This document shows, one piece after another, positions 17,971-26,276 of a stretch of DNA of 41,216 bases; positions within the stretch are counted from its first letter, which is position 1, and each line of letters starts with the position of its first letter. This stretch comes from Christensenellaceae bacterium OttesenSCG-928-K19 (GTDB lineage: Bacteria > Bacillota > Clostridia > Christensenellales > Christensenellaceae). The notes under the pieces are model-generated. The model saw only the letters and a program-made list of their open reading frames with translations. It did no database searches and was not told where the DNA came from. The position numbers were made by a program, and so were the translations under genes. The stretch spans positions 1-41,216 of the forward strand of contig JAJDHD010000020.1 of the NCBI GenBank assembly GCA_030266015.1, given 5' to 3'.

Positions 17971-18007
17971 GGCAATGTGCCCGAGGGGTAATTACGGGCA
18001 CATTGCC
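17971..18007 (-). other. Perfect 12-bp hairpin between the flavoprotein and MFS genes
   Basis: GGCAATGTGCCC (17971-17982) and GGGCACATTGCC (17996-18007) pair perfectly around a 13-base loop, 26 bases after the stop of the flavoprotein gene. No U-tract follows on the minus strand, so I read it as a partial terminator or an RNA-end stabiliser that would give the two genes different levels. Confidence 0.5.
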
Positions 18008-18033
18008 ATATATGGAAGTTTAACCGTTATCCG

Positions 18034-19395
18034 TTATACAAGCTGTTCCTTCTTCTCCAGCATAGCATAAGCCACGCGCCTGCCGGTATACATTGCCGAC
18101 TCATAAGATGATGTGAACAGGTAATCTCCGGCAAGATACAGGTTTTTAATATCCTGGTAATGATTCAACCGGAACTCGTTCATTGCAGTTGCCGATCCCG
18201 GAGGCATAATATCGTTGCCAAATTCATAGCGCGCAATATAATATCCGTCAATTGTTTCAGGATAGAAATCAAACGCCTTGCGCAGGTTCTTCACAACCTC
18301 TTCTTCAATCTTCTCATCCGGCCAATCCCACATTCTGTCCGCAGTTTCATCAAACAGGAACAGGCTGGTGCATTCTTTGCCCGGAGGCACCGATGCAGGC
18401 GCTTTGGCCGATTTAAAGGACGCCACCGTAAACAGCAACCCGGAACGGCGGTTGAACATCATGCCCGTTCCAAATTCGTCGAAATCGATAGGCATTTTGT
18501 CCGTGAAGTTGAGCACTGTCATAACCTTGGAGTATTTCACTGTAGATACAGCTTTTTTCATTGGTTCTGTCATTGCGGGTATAATCTTGATGGCGGTGGG
18601 TGCTTCCACGCAGCAGATTACATTCTCACACTCGTAGAAATCCCCATTTGCGGTTTTAACGCCTTTTGTTACGCCCTTTTCCACCACAATTTCCGTTACT
18701 TCGCAGCTGGTCTTGCACTTATCGCCAAATTCTTCCATCAGCTTGTCTACCAAAAGCTCAAGCCCTGTATCCATAACGTCTACATTGCCCACCAGAATTG
18801 TCCACAGTATCTGCAAGCCATAAAGTGTGGATTGTTTCTCTGGGGAAGTAAGCGACACCGCACTCATAATGGGCTGCGCAAAGCGTTCCAAAACCTCTTT
18901 GCCAAAACGCTCTTCCACATACTCGGAAAGCACATCGTTATCTACGTCAAGACCCCATGTTACTTCGCCTTCATACATCTTGCCATCTGCGCAACGATCA
19001 CGCGCCCATTGGATAAATCCTTTGTAATTGTCCTCGCCCATTGCGTTGATCCACTTCATGGTAGCAGCCGCTTCTTCCGGGTCGTCTTCCAGCGGGCGGG
19101 AGAATACAGCGCGCTGCTGAGATTCATCCCACATCCTGAGCTTATTGAATGTGCTGTGCACCAAATGATCGGACAGCCCCAGCTCCGCAATAATCGTTTT
19201 TGCCATCTTATAACCGGGATGCACCAACTGTGCGGCTACATCAATATGGTAGCCATTTTCGGTATAAGACTCAATTCTGCCACCGATCCTGTCCAACTTT
19301 TCCAGTACTAAGAAATCGGTATACCCTTCTTTGTAAAGCGTATGTGCCGCAATAAGGCCGGCGGGACCGCTTCCTACAATAATCGTCTTTGCCAT
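18034..19395 (-). CDS. NAD(P)/FAD-dependent oxidoreductase, amine-oxidase fold (copy 2)
   Basis: A paralogue of the protein at 13169-14548, nearly collinear over its whole length. Both share VGSGP(S/A)GLIAAHTL, LEKLDRIGGRIESY, VAAQLVHPGYKMAKTII, RDRCADGKMYEGEVTWGLDV and the C-terminal LYLAGDYLFTSSYES. The FAD-binding residues are all kept, so it is expected to be active. I choose ATG 19395, eight bases after AGGAGG; a GTG two codons earlier is too close to that site. It is followed by an MFS carrier after about 270 bases. Differences fall mainly in the middle of the chain, where the substrate pocket lies in this superfamily, so the two copies may act on related but different compounds (inference). 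Confidence 0.85.
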   Translation of the reverse strand: MAKTIIVGSGPAGLIAAHTLYKEGYTDFLVLEKLDRIGGRIESYTENGYHIDVAAQLVHPGYKMAKTIIAELGLSDHLVHSTFNKLRMWDESQQRAVFSRPLEDDPEEAAATMKWINAMGEDNYKGFIQWARDRCADGKMYEGEVTWGLDVDNDVLSEYVEERFGKEVLERFAQPIMSAVSLTSPEKQSTLYGLQILWTILVGNVDVMDTGLELLVDKLMEEFGDKCKTSCEVTEIVVEKGVTKGVKTANGDFYECENVICCVEAPTAIKIIPAMTEPMKKAVSTVKYSKVMTVLNFTDKMPIDFDEFGTGMMFNRRSGLLFTVASFKSAKAPASVPPGKECTSLFLFDETADRMWDWPDEKIEEEVVKNLRKAFDFYPETIDGYYIARYEFGNDIMPPGSATAMNEFRLNHYQDIKNLYLAGDYLFTSSYESAMYTGRRVAYAMLEKKEQLV

Positions 19396-19401
19396 TTGCA
19401 C

Positions 19402-20192
19402 TTCCTCCTCATCCTATGGATAAATAATCTATTCCCTAAACAACTGAACAATGTCCATTATTCATTACTTTGACATCATCACATTCCATCATAGATGTGT
19501 GCGCCCATGTATTGTGTTAGATAGAATTACAGTAATTAACCTTTCGATTGTAAGTCATAAAAGACTTTTCAGTTAATAGGAACCCTTTTATTAATTTTTT
19601 AGAGATTAATTTTTGCGCCTGATTACGGCTACTCAATTTTAGACTTAAGCATTGAGCATTTAGTGGGCGGTCTGCCCGTTCTTTACGTTGTAGCTGGTAG
19701 ATCTAATAAATAATTCTTTTGTCTGTTTGTGAACCTGTTCGCCGAATCTGTTCACCGATTCGCGAGCAAATCCATTTATTGCCTTAACCGACAATTACTT
19801 AAAACTTACATCAAGTATAAGCGAATTTCACTTGGCAATCCAATTCCTAAAATTCATCAATCGGTCGTTTTTTGAATCATTTATGAATACTTTTCTAAGG
19901 TATCGGTTTATCGGGCAGAAGGGAAGCCCAAAACCCTGTGGCAATAAAAGAATTTTTCAGATCCCATTTGGCATCTACCCCTTAGTATAATCGCAAATTG
20001 ATTCAAAATCAATATGCAAAAGCAATAATTATGCCAAACCTTGCCATGCATTCTGCAAATACCTTACCCACGCACGCATTATTGTGTGTGTCTGATAGAA
20101 TAATCAGCCTCTGCCCAAAAACGCTGCGCAGGTCTAAACAAATGCTACATTACAGCAATAATTATGAATCGTTTTCAATAAATGCATCAGAA
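19402..20192. other. AT-rich intergenic region with a 13-bp tandem repeat
   Basis: About 790 bases without a credible gene. The one clear structure is a tandem pair at 19735-19747 (CTGTTCGCCGAAT) and 19748-19760 (CTGTTCACCGATT), which also contains the inverted arms CGAATC and GATTCG. This looks like a regulator site. It lies about 340 bases upstream of the flavoprotein gene on the minus strand. A short open frame at 19998-20222 lacks a ribosome site and is not called. Confidence 0.4.
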
Positions 20193-20966
20193 CTATTGGA
20201 ATTTCGGCGGCCTTTTTTCTAAAAACGCGGACACGCCTTCTGCGGCGTCGGGTGTAGACAGCGTCAAGCCAAATTGGCCTGCCTCAAACGCCAGTGCGCG
20301 CGCCAGGTCCATTTCCATCCCCGCGTTCATACTACACTTACCATAGGCAATTGCAGTGGCACTGTTAGCCGCAATTTGCCCTGCCATATCCATACAAAAT
20401 TGCATCAACTGCTCCTGCGGTACAACATGATTCAGCAATCCGCAAGACAAGGCTTCCTGGGCTTTGATCCGTTTGCCCGTCGCAAGCATCTCCTTGGCCA
20501 TGCCCGGGCCTACCAGCCGGGGCAGCCGCTGCGTGCCGCCAAAGCCGGGAATCAACCCCAGCGCTACTTCCGGTATGCCCATCTGCGCTTTTTCAGCACC
20601 CACACGAATGTCACAGGCCAGTGCCAGCTCCAGTCCGCCGCCCAGTGCAAATCCGTTCACCGCCGCAATAACAATCTTGTTGAGATTTTCTATCGCATCC
20701 AGCACTCGGTGCCCCAGGCGAGAAAACGCCTCGCCATCTGCCGGGCTCAGCCCTTGCATAAAGGCAATGTCAGCCCCTGCAACAAAGGCTTTTTCCCCCG
20801 CTCCGGTCAGGATAACCGCTTTTATATCCGCATCCTGCCGCAGCTCCGCCATTGCTTCTTCCAGTGCAAGCAGCACATCGCGGTTGATGGCGTTCAGCGC
20901 TTTCGGCCTGTTTACCGTAAGCAACGCGATGCTTTCTTTTTTTTCATATAATACAAGCTCGCTCAT
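20193..20966 (-). CDS. crt: Enoyl-CoA hydratase / crotonase
   Basis: Adds water to crotonyl-CoA to give 3-hydroxybutyryl-CoA, in the cytosol. Crotonase fold of 257 residues. The oxyanion-hole segments are AFVAGADIAFM and NGFALGGGLELA. The two catalytic glutamates are Glu113 (GGGLELALACDI) and Glu133 (MGIPEVALGLIPG), followed by FGGTQRLPRL, so the active site is complete. It is the last gene of a minus-strand operon, 9 bases after hbd. Its place beside hbd, thl and abfD supports the four-carbon crotonyl-CoA substrate rather than a long-chain acyl-CoA. No clear terminator follows. Confidence 0.92.
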   Translation of the reverse strand: MSELVLYEKKESIALLTVNRPKALNAINRDVLLALEEAMAELRQDADIKAVILTGAGEKAFVAGADIAFMQGLSPADGEAFSRLGHRVLDAIENLNKIVIAAVNGFALGGGLELALACDIRVGAEKAQMGIPEVALGLIPGFGGTQRLPRLVGPGMAKEMLATGKRIKAQEALSCGLLNHVVPQEQLMQFCMDMAGQIAANSATAIAYGKCSMNAGMEMDLARALAFEAGQFGLTLSTPDAAEGVSAFLEKRPPKFQ

Positions 20967-20975
20967 TTCCTGCCC

Positions 20976-21818
20976 TCATTCGTAGGTGTAGAAGCCACGC
21001 CCGCTTTTTTTGCCCAGCCAGCCCGCGTTCACATATTGACGCAGCAAGGGGCAGGGGCGGTATTTGCTGTCCGCATATCCTGTATGCATTACTTCCATAA
21101 TAGAAAGCACTGTGTCGATCCCAATAAAATCAGCCAGCTGCAACGGACCCATTGGATGGTTCATGCCAAGCTTCATCACTGTATCGATATCCTCTGCCGT
21201 GGCTACGCCCTCATATAGGCAATAAGCCGCTTCATTAATCATCATTTGCAGCACCCTATTGGAGATAAAACCGGGCACATCGCGCACCGTCACAGGTGTT
21301 TTTTGTATTTCCAGCGTCAGGTTATAGACAAAATCATAGGTTTCTTTGCTTGTGGCAAGCCCTTCAATCAGCTCCACAAGCTTCATCACTGGCACCGGAT
21401 TCATAAAGTGCATACCGATTACTTTTTCCGGCCGTTTAGTAGCCGCTGCAATCTGTGTAATAGGCAGTGATGATGTGTTTGTGGCAAGAATACAGTCCGG
21501 TTTTGTGATTTCATCCAGCTGCGCAAACACCTTGCTCTTAATCTCCATATTTTCCACAATCGCTTCTATCACGATATCGCAATCGGCAGCGTCCTGCATA
21601 CTGGTGGAAGGGATCAGGTTTTCCAGCGTCTGCTTTTTCTGTTCTTCCGTTATTTTCTCTTTATCTACGTTCTTTTTGAGAATTTTTTCAATAAATTGCA
21701 GGCCTTTTCCCACAATTTCCTCACTGACGTCGTTGAGGTAAGTTTTTTTTCCAAAGGACGCCATTACCTGCGCAATGCCAGAACCCATCTGGCCCGCGCC
21801 GATTACCATTATTTTCAT
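20976..21818 (-). CDS. hbd: 3-hydroxybutyryl-CoA dehydrogenase
   Basis: Interconverts 3-hydroxybutyryl-CoA and acetoacetyl-CoA with NAD(P). The N-terminal Rossmann site is IGAGQMGSGIAQVMAS. CDIVIEAIVENMEIK and ATNTSSLPIT follow, then the HFMNPVPVMKLVELI segment with the catalytic His, and the Asn of GFISNRVLQMMINEA. The C-terminal dimer domain ends in GWLGKKSGRGFYTYE. At 280 residues it has the usual size for the clostridial enzyme. The ribosome site is GAAAGGAAGGAAG before ATG. It lies third in the operon, about 90 bases after thl and 9 bases before crt. In this setting it most likely runs in the oxidative direction, from crotonyl-CoA to acetyl-CoA, or reversibly. Confidence 0.93.
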   Translation of the reverse strand: MKIMVIGAGQMGSGIAQVMASFGKKTYLNDVSEEIVGKGLQFIEKILKKNVDKEKITEEQKKQTLENLIPSTSMQDAADCDIVIEAIVENMEIKSKVFAQLDEITKPDCILATNTSSLPITQIAAATKRPEKVIGMHFMNPVPVMKLVELIEGLATSKETYDFVYNLTLEIQKTPVTVRDVPGFISNRVLQMMINEAAYCLYEGVATAEDIDTVMKLGMNHPMGPLQLADFIGIDTVLSIMEVMHTGYADSKYRPCPLLRQYVNAGWLGKKSGRGFYTYE

Positions 21819-21907
21819 AAACTTCCTTCCTTTCAGTGCGGCTTCGCCAAAAGATAAACCATAAGCATTTGGCCCAAACCACTATTTGACGTTTGCTTCA
21901 TTCGTGG

Positions 21908-23098
21908 CTAGTCCACCTTTACCCACACGGCATCACCCTGTGCCATACCGCTGCAAATAGCTGCCACGCCTGATTTCTTGCCGCTCTGCCGCAGCTCATA
22001 AATCAACGTCATCAAAATACGCGCGCCCGTCGCACCAATGGGATGCCCCACCGCAACTGCGCCGCCATTTACATTCAGCTTGTTCTCCATTGTATCCGCA
22101 TCCATGTCCAACACCTTTGCGCTGACAAGCGGCACCGCCGCAAACGCCTCATTGATCTCTATGCGGTCAAAGTCATCTAGCTTCAGGTTGTTTTTTTCCA
22201 TCAGCTTCTCTATTGCGTGACCGGGCACCGTTGCAATATATTTGGATTCGCGCGCTACCTGCGCATACCCACAAATAGTAGCCAGTATGGGCGCGCCCAG
22301 CTCCTCCGCTTTTTCCCTGCTCATCAACACAATGGCAGAAGCACCATCATTCACGCCCGGGGCGTTACCCGCGGTGATTGTGCCTTGCGGATCAAACGCG
22401 GGACGTAGCTTTGCCAGCGCCTCCATCGTTGTTTCCGGCCGGGGTGATTCATCCTTGTCTACCGTCAGCACACCTTTGCGGGTTTTCACCTCCACCGGCA
22501 CACGTTCGCCAGCAAAGAATCCTCGCTCCTCTGCCGCCTGCCAGCGCTGCTGGCTTCTAAGCGACCACTTGTCCTGGTCTTCACGGCTGACATTATAGCT
22601 TTCCGCTACCTCCTCGCCGATCACCGCCATATGCGCATCGTTGTCCGGGCACCACAGGCCGTCGTTTATCATAGCGTCTATCATTTGCACATTGCCCATT
22701 CGCGCGCCCCACCGTGTTTTGGGAGACAGGTATGGGATGTTGCTCATGCTCTCCATGCCGCCCGCGACAATGATATCCGCGTCGCCCGCTTTTATAGCCT
22801 GCGCGCCCAGCATCACTGCCTTCAGCGCAGAGCCACACACCTTGTTGATGGTCAGCCCTGGGATTTCATGCGGAATACCACCGGCCACCGCAGCTTGCCT
22901 TCCAGGGATCTGCCCCGCGCCGGCAGGAACAACCATACCCATGATCACTTCATCTACCTGTGCGCCATCTATCTTTGCACGCTCCAGCGCGTTCTTTATC
23001 GCAACACCGCCCAACTCCGCGGCTTTCATATCCTTAAAAACGCCGCCAAACTTACCAAAGGGCGTACGCGCCGCTCCGGCAATCACTACTTCTTTCAT
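21908..23098 (-). CDS. thlA: Acetyl-CoA acetyltransferase (thiolase)
   Basis: Cleaves acetoacetyl-CoA to two acetyl-CoA, or the reverse condensation. The active-site residues are Cys88 (NKVCGSALKAV), His352 (GHPIGATGAR) and Cys382 (AICSGMAQGDAV). The start at 23098 gives MKEVVIAGAARTPFG, the normal thiolase N-terminus, with GAGGGGAA upstream. An open extension of 41 codons further upstream is Arg/Lys-rich, overlaps abfD and is not part of the protein. The resulting 396 residues match the family. It lies 13 bases after abfD, in one transcript with hbd and crt. Confidence 0.93.
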   Translation of the reverse strand: MKEVVIAGAARTPFGKFGGVFKDMKAAELGGVAIKNALERAKIDGAQVDEVIMGMVVPAGAGQIPGRQAAVAGGIPHEIPGLTINKVCGSALKAVMLGAQAIKAGDADIIVAGGMESMSNIPYLSPKTRWGARMGNVQMIDAMINDGLWCPDNDAHMAVIGEEVAESYNVSREDQDKWSLRSQQRWQAAEERGFFAGERVPVEVKTRKGVLTVDKDESPRPETTMEALAKLRPAFDPQGTITAGNAPGVNDGASAIVLMSREKAEELGAPILATICGYAQVARESKYIATVPGHAIEKLMEKNNLKLDDFDRIEINEAFAAVPLVSAKVLDMDADTMENKLNVNGGAVAVGHPIGATGARILMTLIYELRQSGKKSGVAAICSGMAQGDAVWVKVD

Positions 23099-23111
23099 AT
23101 CCGCTTCCCCT

Positions 23112-24566
23112 CTAATCTTCTTTTTTGATGCCGGCAATCCGCTTGGCAAGCGCTTTCTTACTCTCAAAATTGCCCTGCCTGCCAATTGTGATCTTTTGCG
23201 CCTGCGGCGACCCCGCGCCATGCATGGATTCCGTACGATAGCCCACCGCCGCCGTGCCGAGGGACAGGTTTTCCATCAACCGCAACGCACGGATGCGGTC
23301 TTCCGCGTCCACGCCTGCGCCCACAAGATATTTTTCTATGTATTTACCTACTTCTTCGCTACGCAGGTCCGCTTCGGATGGCGCTGTCACCATCATTCCG
23401 CCGGTAATATCCTCCGCCAGACGGACAATTTCATACGGATATCGCGTTACATTCAGCTTACACACGTTGGCCAAAAGCAGATTTACCATATAGTTGCCCG
23501 CTTTTGTCTGGTATCCCTCGCAAGAGCTGGCAATGCCCGCGCAATAAAGCTGCTCATTGAGCTGCGTCATTTCAATCAGCTTGTCTTTGATGTGGCTAAC
23601 CTTCTCTACGCCGTTATACTGCGCGTTCAAGCAAGCACAGCCAATCACCACGTCGCCCACGCCTGTTTTGCAACCGCCATAGCTGTTCCTGTGATATCCT
23701 GCGAAGCGCTCTACCATCATGCCGGAGAAATCGGTCTCCCCATCCATGAAGATACGCTCGTTGGGCACAAACACATGGTCGAATATCGTGAGCGCCTCCA
23801 CGCCGCCGTAGCAGGCGTTTCCTACGTCAATCTCCGTGTTTTCCATTTTGCGCGTGTCGCACGACTGCCGTCCCACGATCATGGTGATGCCCGGCGTGTC
23901 CAGCGGCACGGCAAATGCGATTGTGTAGTCTTCGTCACCCGGCTTCATCGCCATGGTAGGCAGCACAATCACCTCGTGCGCGTTTGTAATGCCTGTAAGA
24001 TGCGCCTTTGCACCGTTCACAACCACGCCATCCGGGCGCCGTTCCACCACACGAAGGTAGATGTCCGGGTCTTCCTGGTCGCGCGGGCCTTTGCTCCTGT
24101 CCGCCTTTGGGTCTGTCAGCGCGCCGCCCACAATCAGGTCTTCATCCTGCACCTTCACTATGAATTTCTTAAAACGCTCAAAATAATCCGTCCCGTATTT
24201 TTCGTCGATCTCATACGTCGTGGAATAAAACGCGTTTGCCGCGTCCATAATAACGCAGCGTTGGAAGCAAGAGCCTGTGCGCTGGCCCATCAGCCTTTGC
24301 AGCTTCACCTTTTTGTTCAGGTCTTCAATGCTCTTATGGATGTTGTTGAACCGGTTGATCTTATTGCCTGTGATGATGGACGTAGATGTCATCAGGTCTT
24401 CATACTCCGGCATGAACGCCATGTCATAGGTATCGATCAGGCAGTTCATGGATGGCCGCAGAATGGGGTGATCCACCGGATTTTCGAGCTTTTCGCCCAT
24501 AAAATAGATATTACGCTTCATGTTGCGGATGCTTTCCACATACTGTTCACTGGTCATTAATGGCAT
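23112..24566 (-). CDS. abfD: 4-hydroxybutyryl-CoA dehydratase/vinylacetyl-CoA isomerase
   Basis: Radical-type dehydratase with FAD and an oxygen-sensitive [4Fe-4S] cluster that turns 4-hydroxybutyryl-CoA into crotonyl-CoA. The family binds its cluster through three Cys and one His. Here they are Cys100 and Cys104 (TGSCFQRCVIMDAAN), His292 (AGYHRNSYGG) and Cys299 (GGCKTGVGD), within one residue of the Clostridium aminobutyricum positions as I recall them. Length 484. The ribosome site is TTGGAGGT before ATG. It is the first gene of the operon abfD-thl-hbd-crt and is divergent from an amidohydrolase. The pathway is fermentation of 4-hydroxybutyrate, usually derived from 4-aminobutyrate or succinate. 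The CoA-transferase, 4-hydroxybutyrate dehydrogenase and butyryl-CoA dehydrogenase are not in the window. Confidence 0.93.
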   Translation of the reverse strand: MPLMTSEQYVESIRNMKRNIYFMGEKLENPVDHPILRPSMNCLIDTYDMAFMPEYEDLMTSTSIITGNKINRFNNIHKSIEDLNKKVKLQRLMGQRTGSCFQRCVIMDAANAFYSTTYEIDEKYGTDYFERFKKFIVKVQDEDLIVGGALTDPKADRSKGPRDQEDPDIYLRVVERRPDGVVVNGAKAHLTGITNAHEVIVLPTMAMKPGDEDYTIAFAVPLDTPGITMIVGRQSCDTRKMENTEIDVGNACYGGVEALTIFDHVFVPNERIFMDGETDFSGMMVERFAGYHRNSYGGCKTGVGDVVIGCACLNAQYNGVEKVSHIKDKLIEMTQLNEQLYCAGIASSCEGYQTKAGNYMVNLLLANVCKLNVTRYPYEIVRLAEDITGGMMVTAPSEADLRSEEVGKYIEKYLVGAGVDAEDRIRALRLMENLSLGTAAVGYRTESMHGAGSPQAQKITIGRQGNFESKKALAKRIAGIKKED

Positions 24567-24711
24567 GGTTGTTTACCTCCAAATATTTTTAATAAAATCC
24601 ACTATAACTATAATTGAATGCTGGAAATAGATATCATAATCGGGATAGCTTTTCGTTGTGCTTGCGAAAGCAGGTCTTGATTTTTCTGCTGCTTCTATAT
24701 TACTATGTTCC

Positions 24712-24756
24712 AAACGGCAGGTAAATAGCTCTTGGGCACTTTTCGTATTGCCGTTT
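24712..24756. promoter_or_regulatory. Inverted repeat between abfD operon and amidohydrolase gene
   Basis: AAACGGCA (24712-24719) and TGCCGTTT (24749-24756) are perfect 8-base arms 29 bases apart. They lie in the 280-base divergent region that must hold promoters for both directions. This would suit a dimeric regulator or a looped structure. No promoter box pair is convincing on either strand. Confidence 0.35.
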
Positions 24757-24847
24757 TTCATGATAAACCAGCTTTTTTCATCATTGCACAAATTAATGAA
24801 AAAAGTATAGCCAAAGCATAAACAATATATAAATCATGGGGAATCTA

Positions 24848-25639
24848 ATGGAAATTACAGATATGCACGTCCACATCTACCCTGACCATCTGGCACAACG
24901 GGTGATAACAAACAGGAGCGTCCTTTGTTATGAGTTTGCCTCGGACGCCACGCTCACAGGCACGCTGTCAAAAATGAAGGAATGGGGTATTGCCCATGCT
25001 ATTGCGGCGTCTGTGGCAACGCGCCCACAAACGCAAGATGCCGTCAACGCCTTTGCGCTACGCGCGCAATGCAAACGCATACGGTTTATGGGGTCGGTGC
25101 ATCCATATGCGGATCGTATACGCGAAACATTACTGCAAATTAAGGACAGCCCGCTTGCCGGCGTAAAATTTCATGCGCATGAGCAACAATACCTGCTAGA
25201 CGAGCCGCTTGCCATGAAGGCATATGAAGAGTGTGCCCGGTTAGAGCTGCCCATACTGCTGCACGCCGGGCCGGATTCGTCCTATCCCGGCGCGGACAAC
25301 GCATCCTATGAACGGGTGGCACATGTGGCCGGTCGCTTTGCCGGAAGCAAGATTATTTTTGCCCATTTTGGCATAAACGGACATTATGACCTGCTGGACG
25401 AGCGGCTGCTGGGCAAAGACGTTTACCTCGACACCTCTATGTGCCACCGTCTTGCTGACGATCAGGTAACGGATATCATACACGCGCACGGGGCGCACCG
25501 CGTGCTATTTGGCAGCGATTGCCCATTTGCAAACGCGCAGGCTGCCGCGCAACGAATTCAGGCGCTGCCGCTTGACCAAGAGCAAAAAGAAGATATATTA
25601 CATAAAAATGCGCACCGTTTGTTTGGCGTTGGCGGGTAA
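24848..25639 (+). CDS. Amidohydrolase family protein (TIM-barrel metal-dependent hydrolase)
   Basis: Small metal-dependent hydrolase or decarboxylase of the ACMSD-like amidohydrolase group. Metal ligands are visible: His7 and His9 (DMHVHIYPD), a VKFHAHEQQ segment, LPILLHAGPDS, IIFAHFGING and the final Asp in VLFGSDCPFANA. Length 263 from ATG 24848, which has GGGGA six bases upstream; an ATG four codons earlier (24836) has no ribosome site but cannot be excluded. The substrate is unknown. The gene is divergent from the 4-hydroxybutyryl-CoA operon. Members of this group open lactams and similar rings, so a role in feeding that pathway is conceivable, but nothing in the sequence proves it. Confidence 0.8.
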   Translation: MEITDMHVHIYPDHLAQRVITNRSVLCYEFASDATLTGTLSKMKEWGIAHAIAASVATRPQTQDAVNAFALRAQCKRIRFMGSVHPYADRIRETLLQIKDSPLAGVKFHAHEQQYLLDEPLAMKAYEECARLELPILLHAGPDSSYPGADNASYERVAHVAGRFAGSKIIFAHFGINGHYDLLDERLLGKDVYLDTSMCHRLADDQVTDIIHAHGAHRVLFGSDCPFANAQAAAQRIQALPLDQEQKEDILHKNAHRLFGVGG

Positions 25640-25812
25640 GGATGTCCACGAGTGTCGATATTATGCGTTACATAACAAACATAATGCGAAAGAGCCAGGA
25701 TCGCCGGATACATTATTTATCCCACATCCCATAGGATTCTCCCACAAGTTATTTACCGGTATATCGTCTAAAAGAATGTATTATTAGAAATGCGAGTTGT
25801 GTTGTGCAAGGA

Positions 25813-26103
25813 TTAAACCCAAAGCGTTATTTCCACTTCATCATCCGCCGTAATTTTTTCCTTTTTTCTGATTTCCGCTTTAATAGGCAACAAATAGGTT
25901 TGATGCTTTGTGTCAAACCAGATTGCCGTCTTCCAACTGCTGTTTCCGGTTTTTGCCGTTACCTTCAGCCGTCCCCAGCCTTCTTCCAAACGCCCGACCG
26001 CTTCCCTTATTTCACTTGCCAAGGTTTTTGGAAGGGAAACAAAATACCATTCCGAATACCAAACCTTTGCGGAAAAAGTATATTGAACTCCTTGCTGCTC
26101 CAT
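25813..26103 (-). CDS. DUF1905 domain protein
   Basis: A 96-residue protein made of a single DUF1905 domain: an early WYFVSLPKTLASEIREA segment, a middle GWGRLKVTAKTGNSSWKTAIW segment, the typical TYLLPIKAEIRKKEKI and a closing EVEITLWV strand. The biochemical role of this domain is not known to me; it forms a small beta barrel found alone or fused to other domains in many bacteria. The ribosome site AGGAGGGCTTCAA precedes ATG 26103. It stands alone, with 174 bases to the gene on either side, and no terminator is evident. Confidence 0.85.
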   Translation of the reverse strand: MEQQGVQYTFSAKVWYSEWYFVSLPKTLASEIREAVGRLEEGWGRLKVTAKTGNSSWKTAIWFDTKHQTYLLPIKAEIRKKEKITADDEVEITLWV

Positions 26104-26276
26104 TTGAAGCCCTCCTGTATCAATCTTGCGCCGCTAGCGGCAGGCGAATGTCTTCACTGGGTTGGCCTATGCATTTCTTGAACGCGATGCGCCACATACA
26201 CCCCATATTGCGCGGGAAAAACAAAGCATAAACACATCTGGCATGTTTTTAATGTAGATGTACGAATCTCTTATGC

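Noticed and set aside
18160-19311. A 383-codon plus-strand open frame
   Set aside because: Antisense to the flavoprotein copy 2; a matching shadow is seen opposite the paralogue at 13169-14548, which shows it arises from the coding strand.
19998-20222. A 74-codon plus frame before the crt stop
   Set aside because: No ribosome site, overlaps the end of crt antisense, and shows no protein-like pattern.
22975-23221. N-terminal extension of thiolase
   Set aside because: The extra 41 codons are Arg/Lys-rich and overlap abfD; the internal ATG at 23098 with GAGGGGAA gives the canonical N-terminus.
22641-24560. A 639-codon open frame on the plus strand
   Set aside because: It lies antisense to thiolase and abfD, both with complete active sites, has no ribosome site, and its sequence is rich in His, Arg, Ala and Cys as expected for an antisense shadow.
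24573-24791. A 72-codon minus frame directly before abfD
   Set aside because: It covers the ribosome site of abfD and the expected promoter region, has no own ribosome site and no family likeness.
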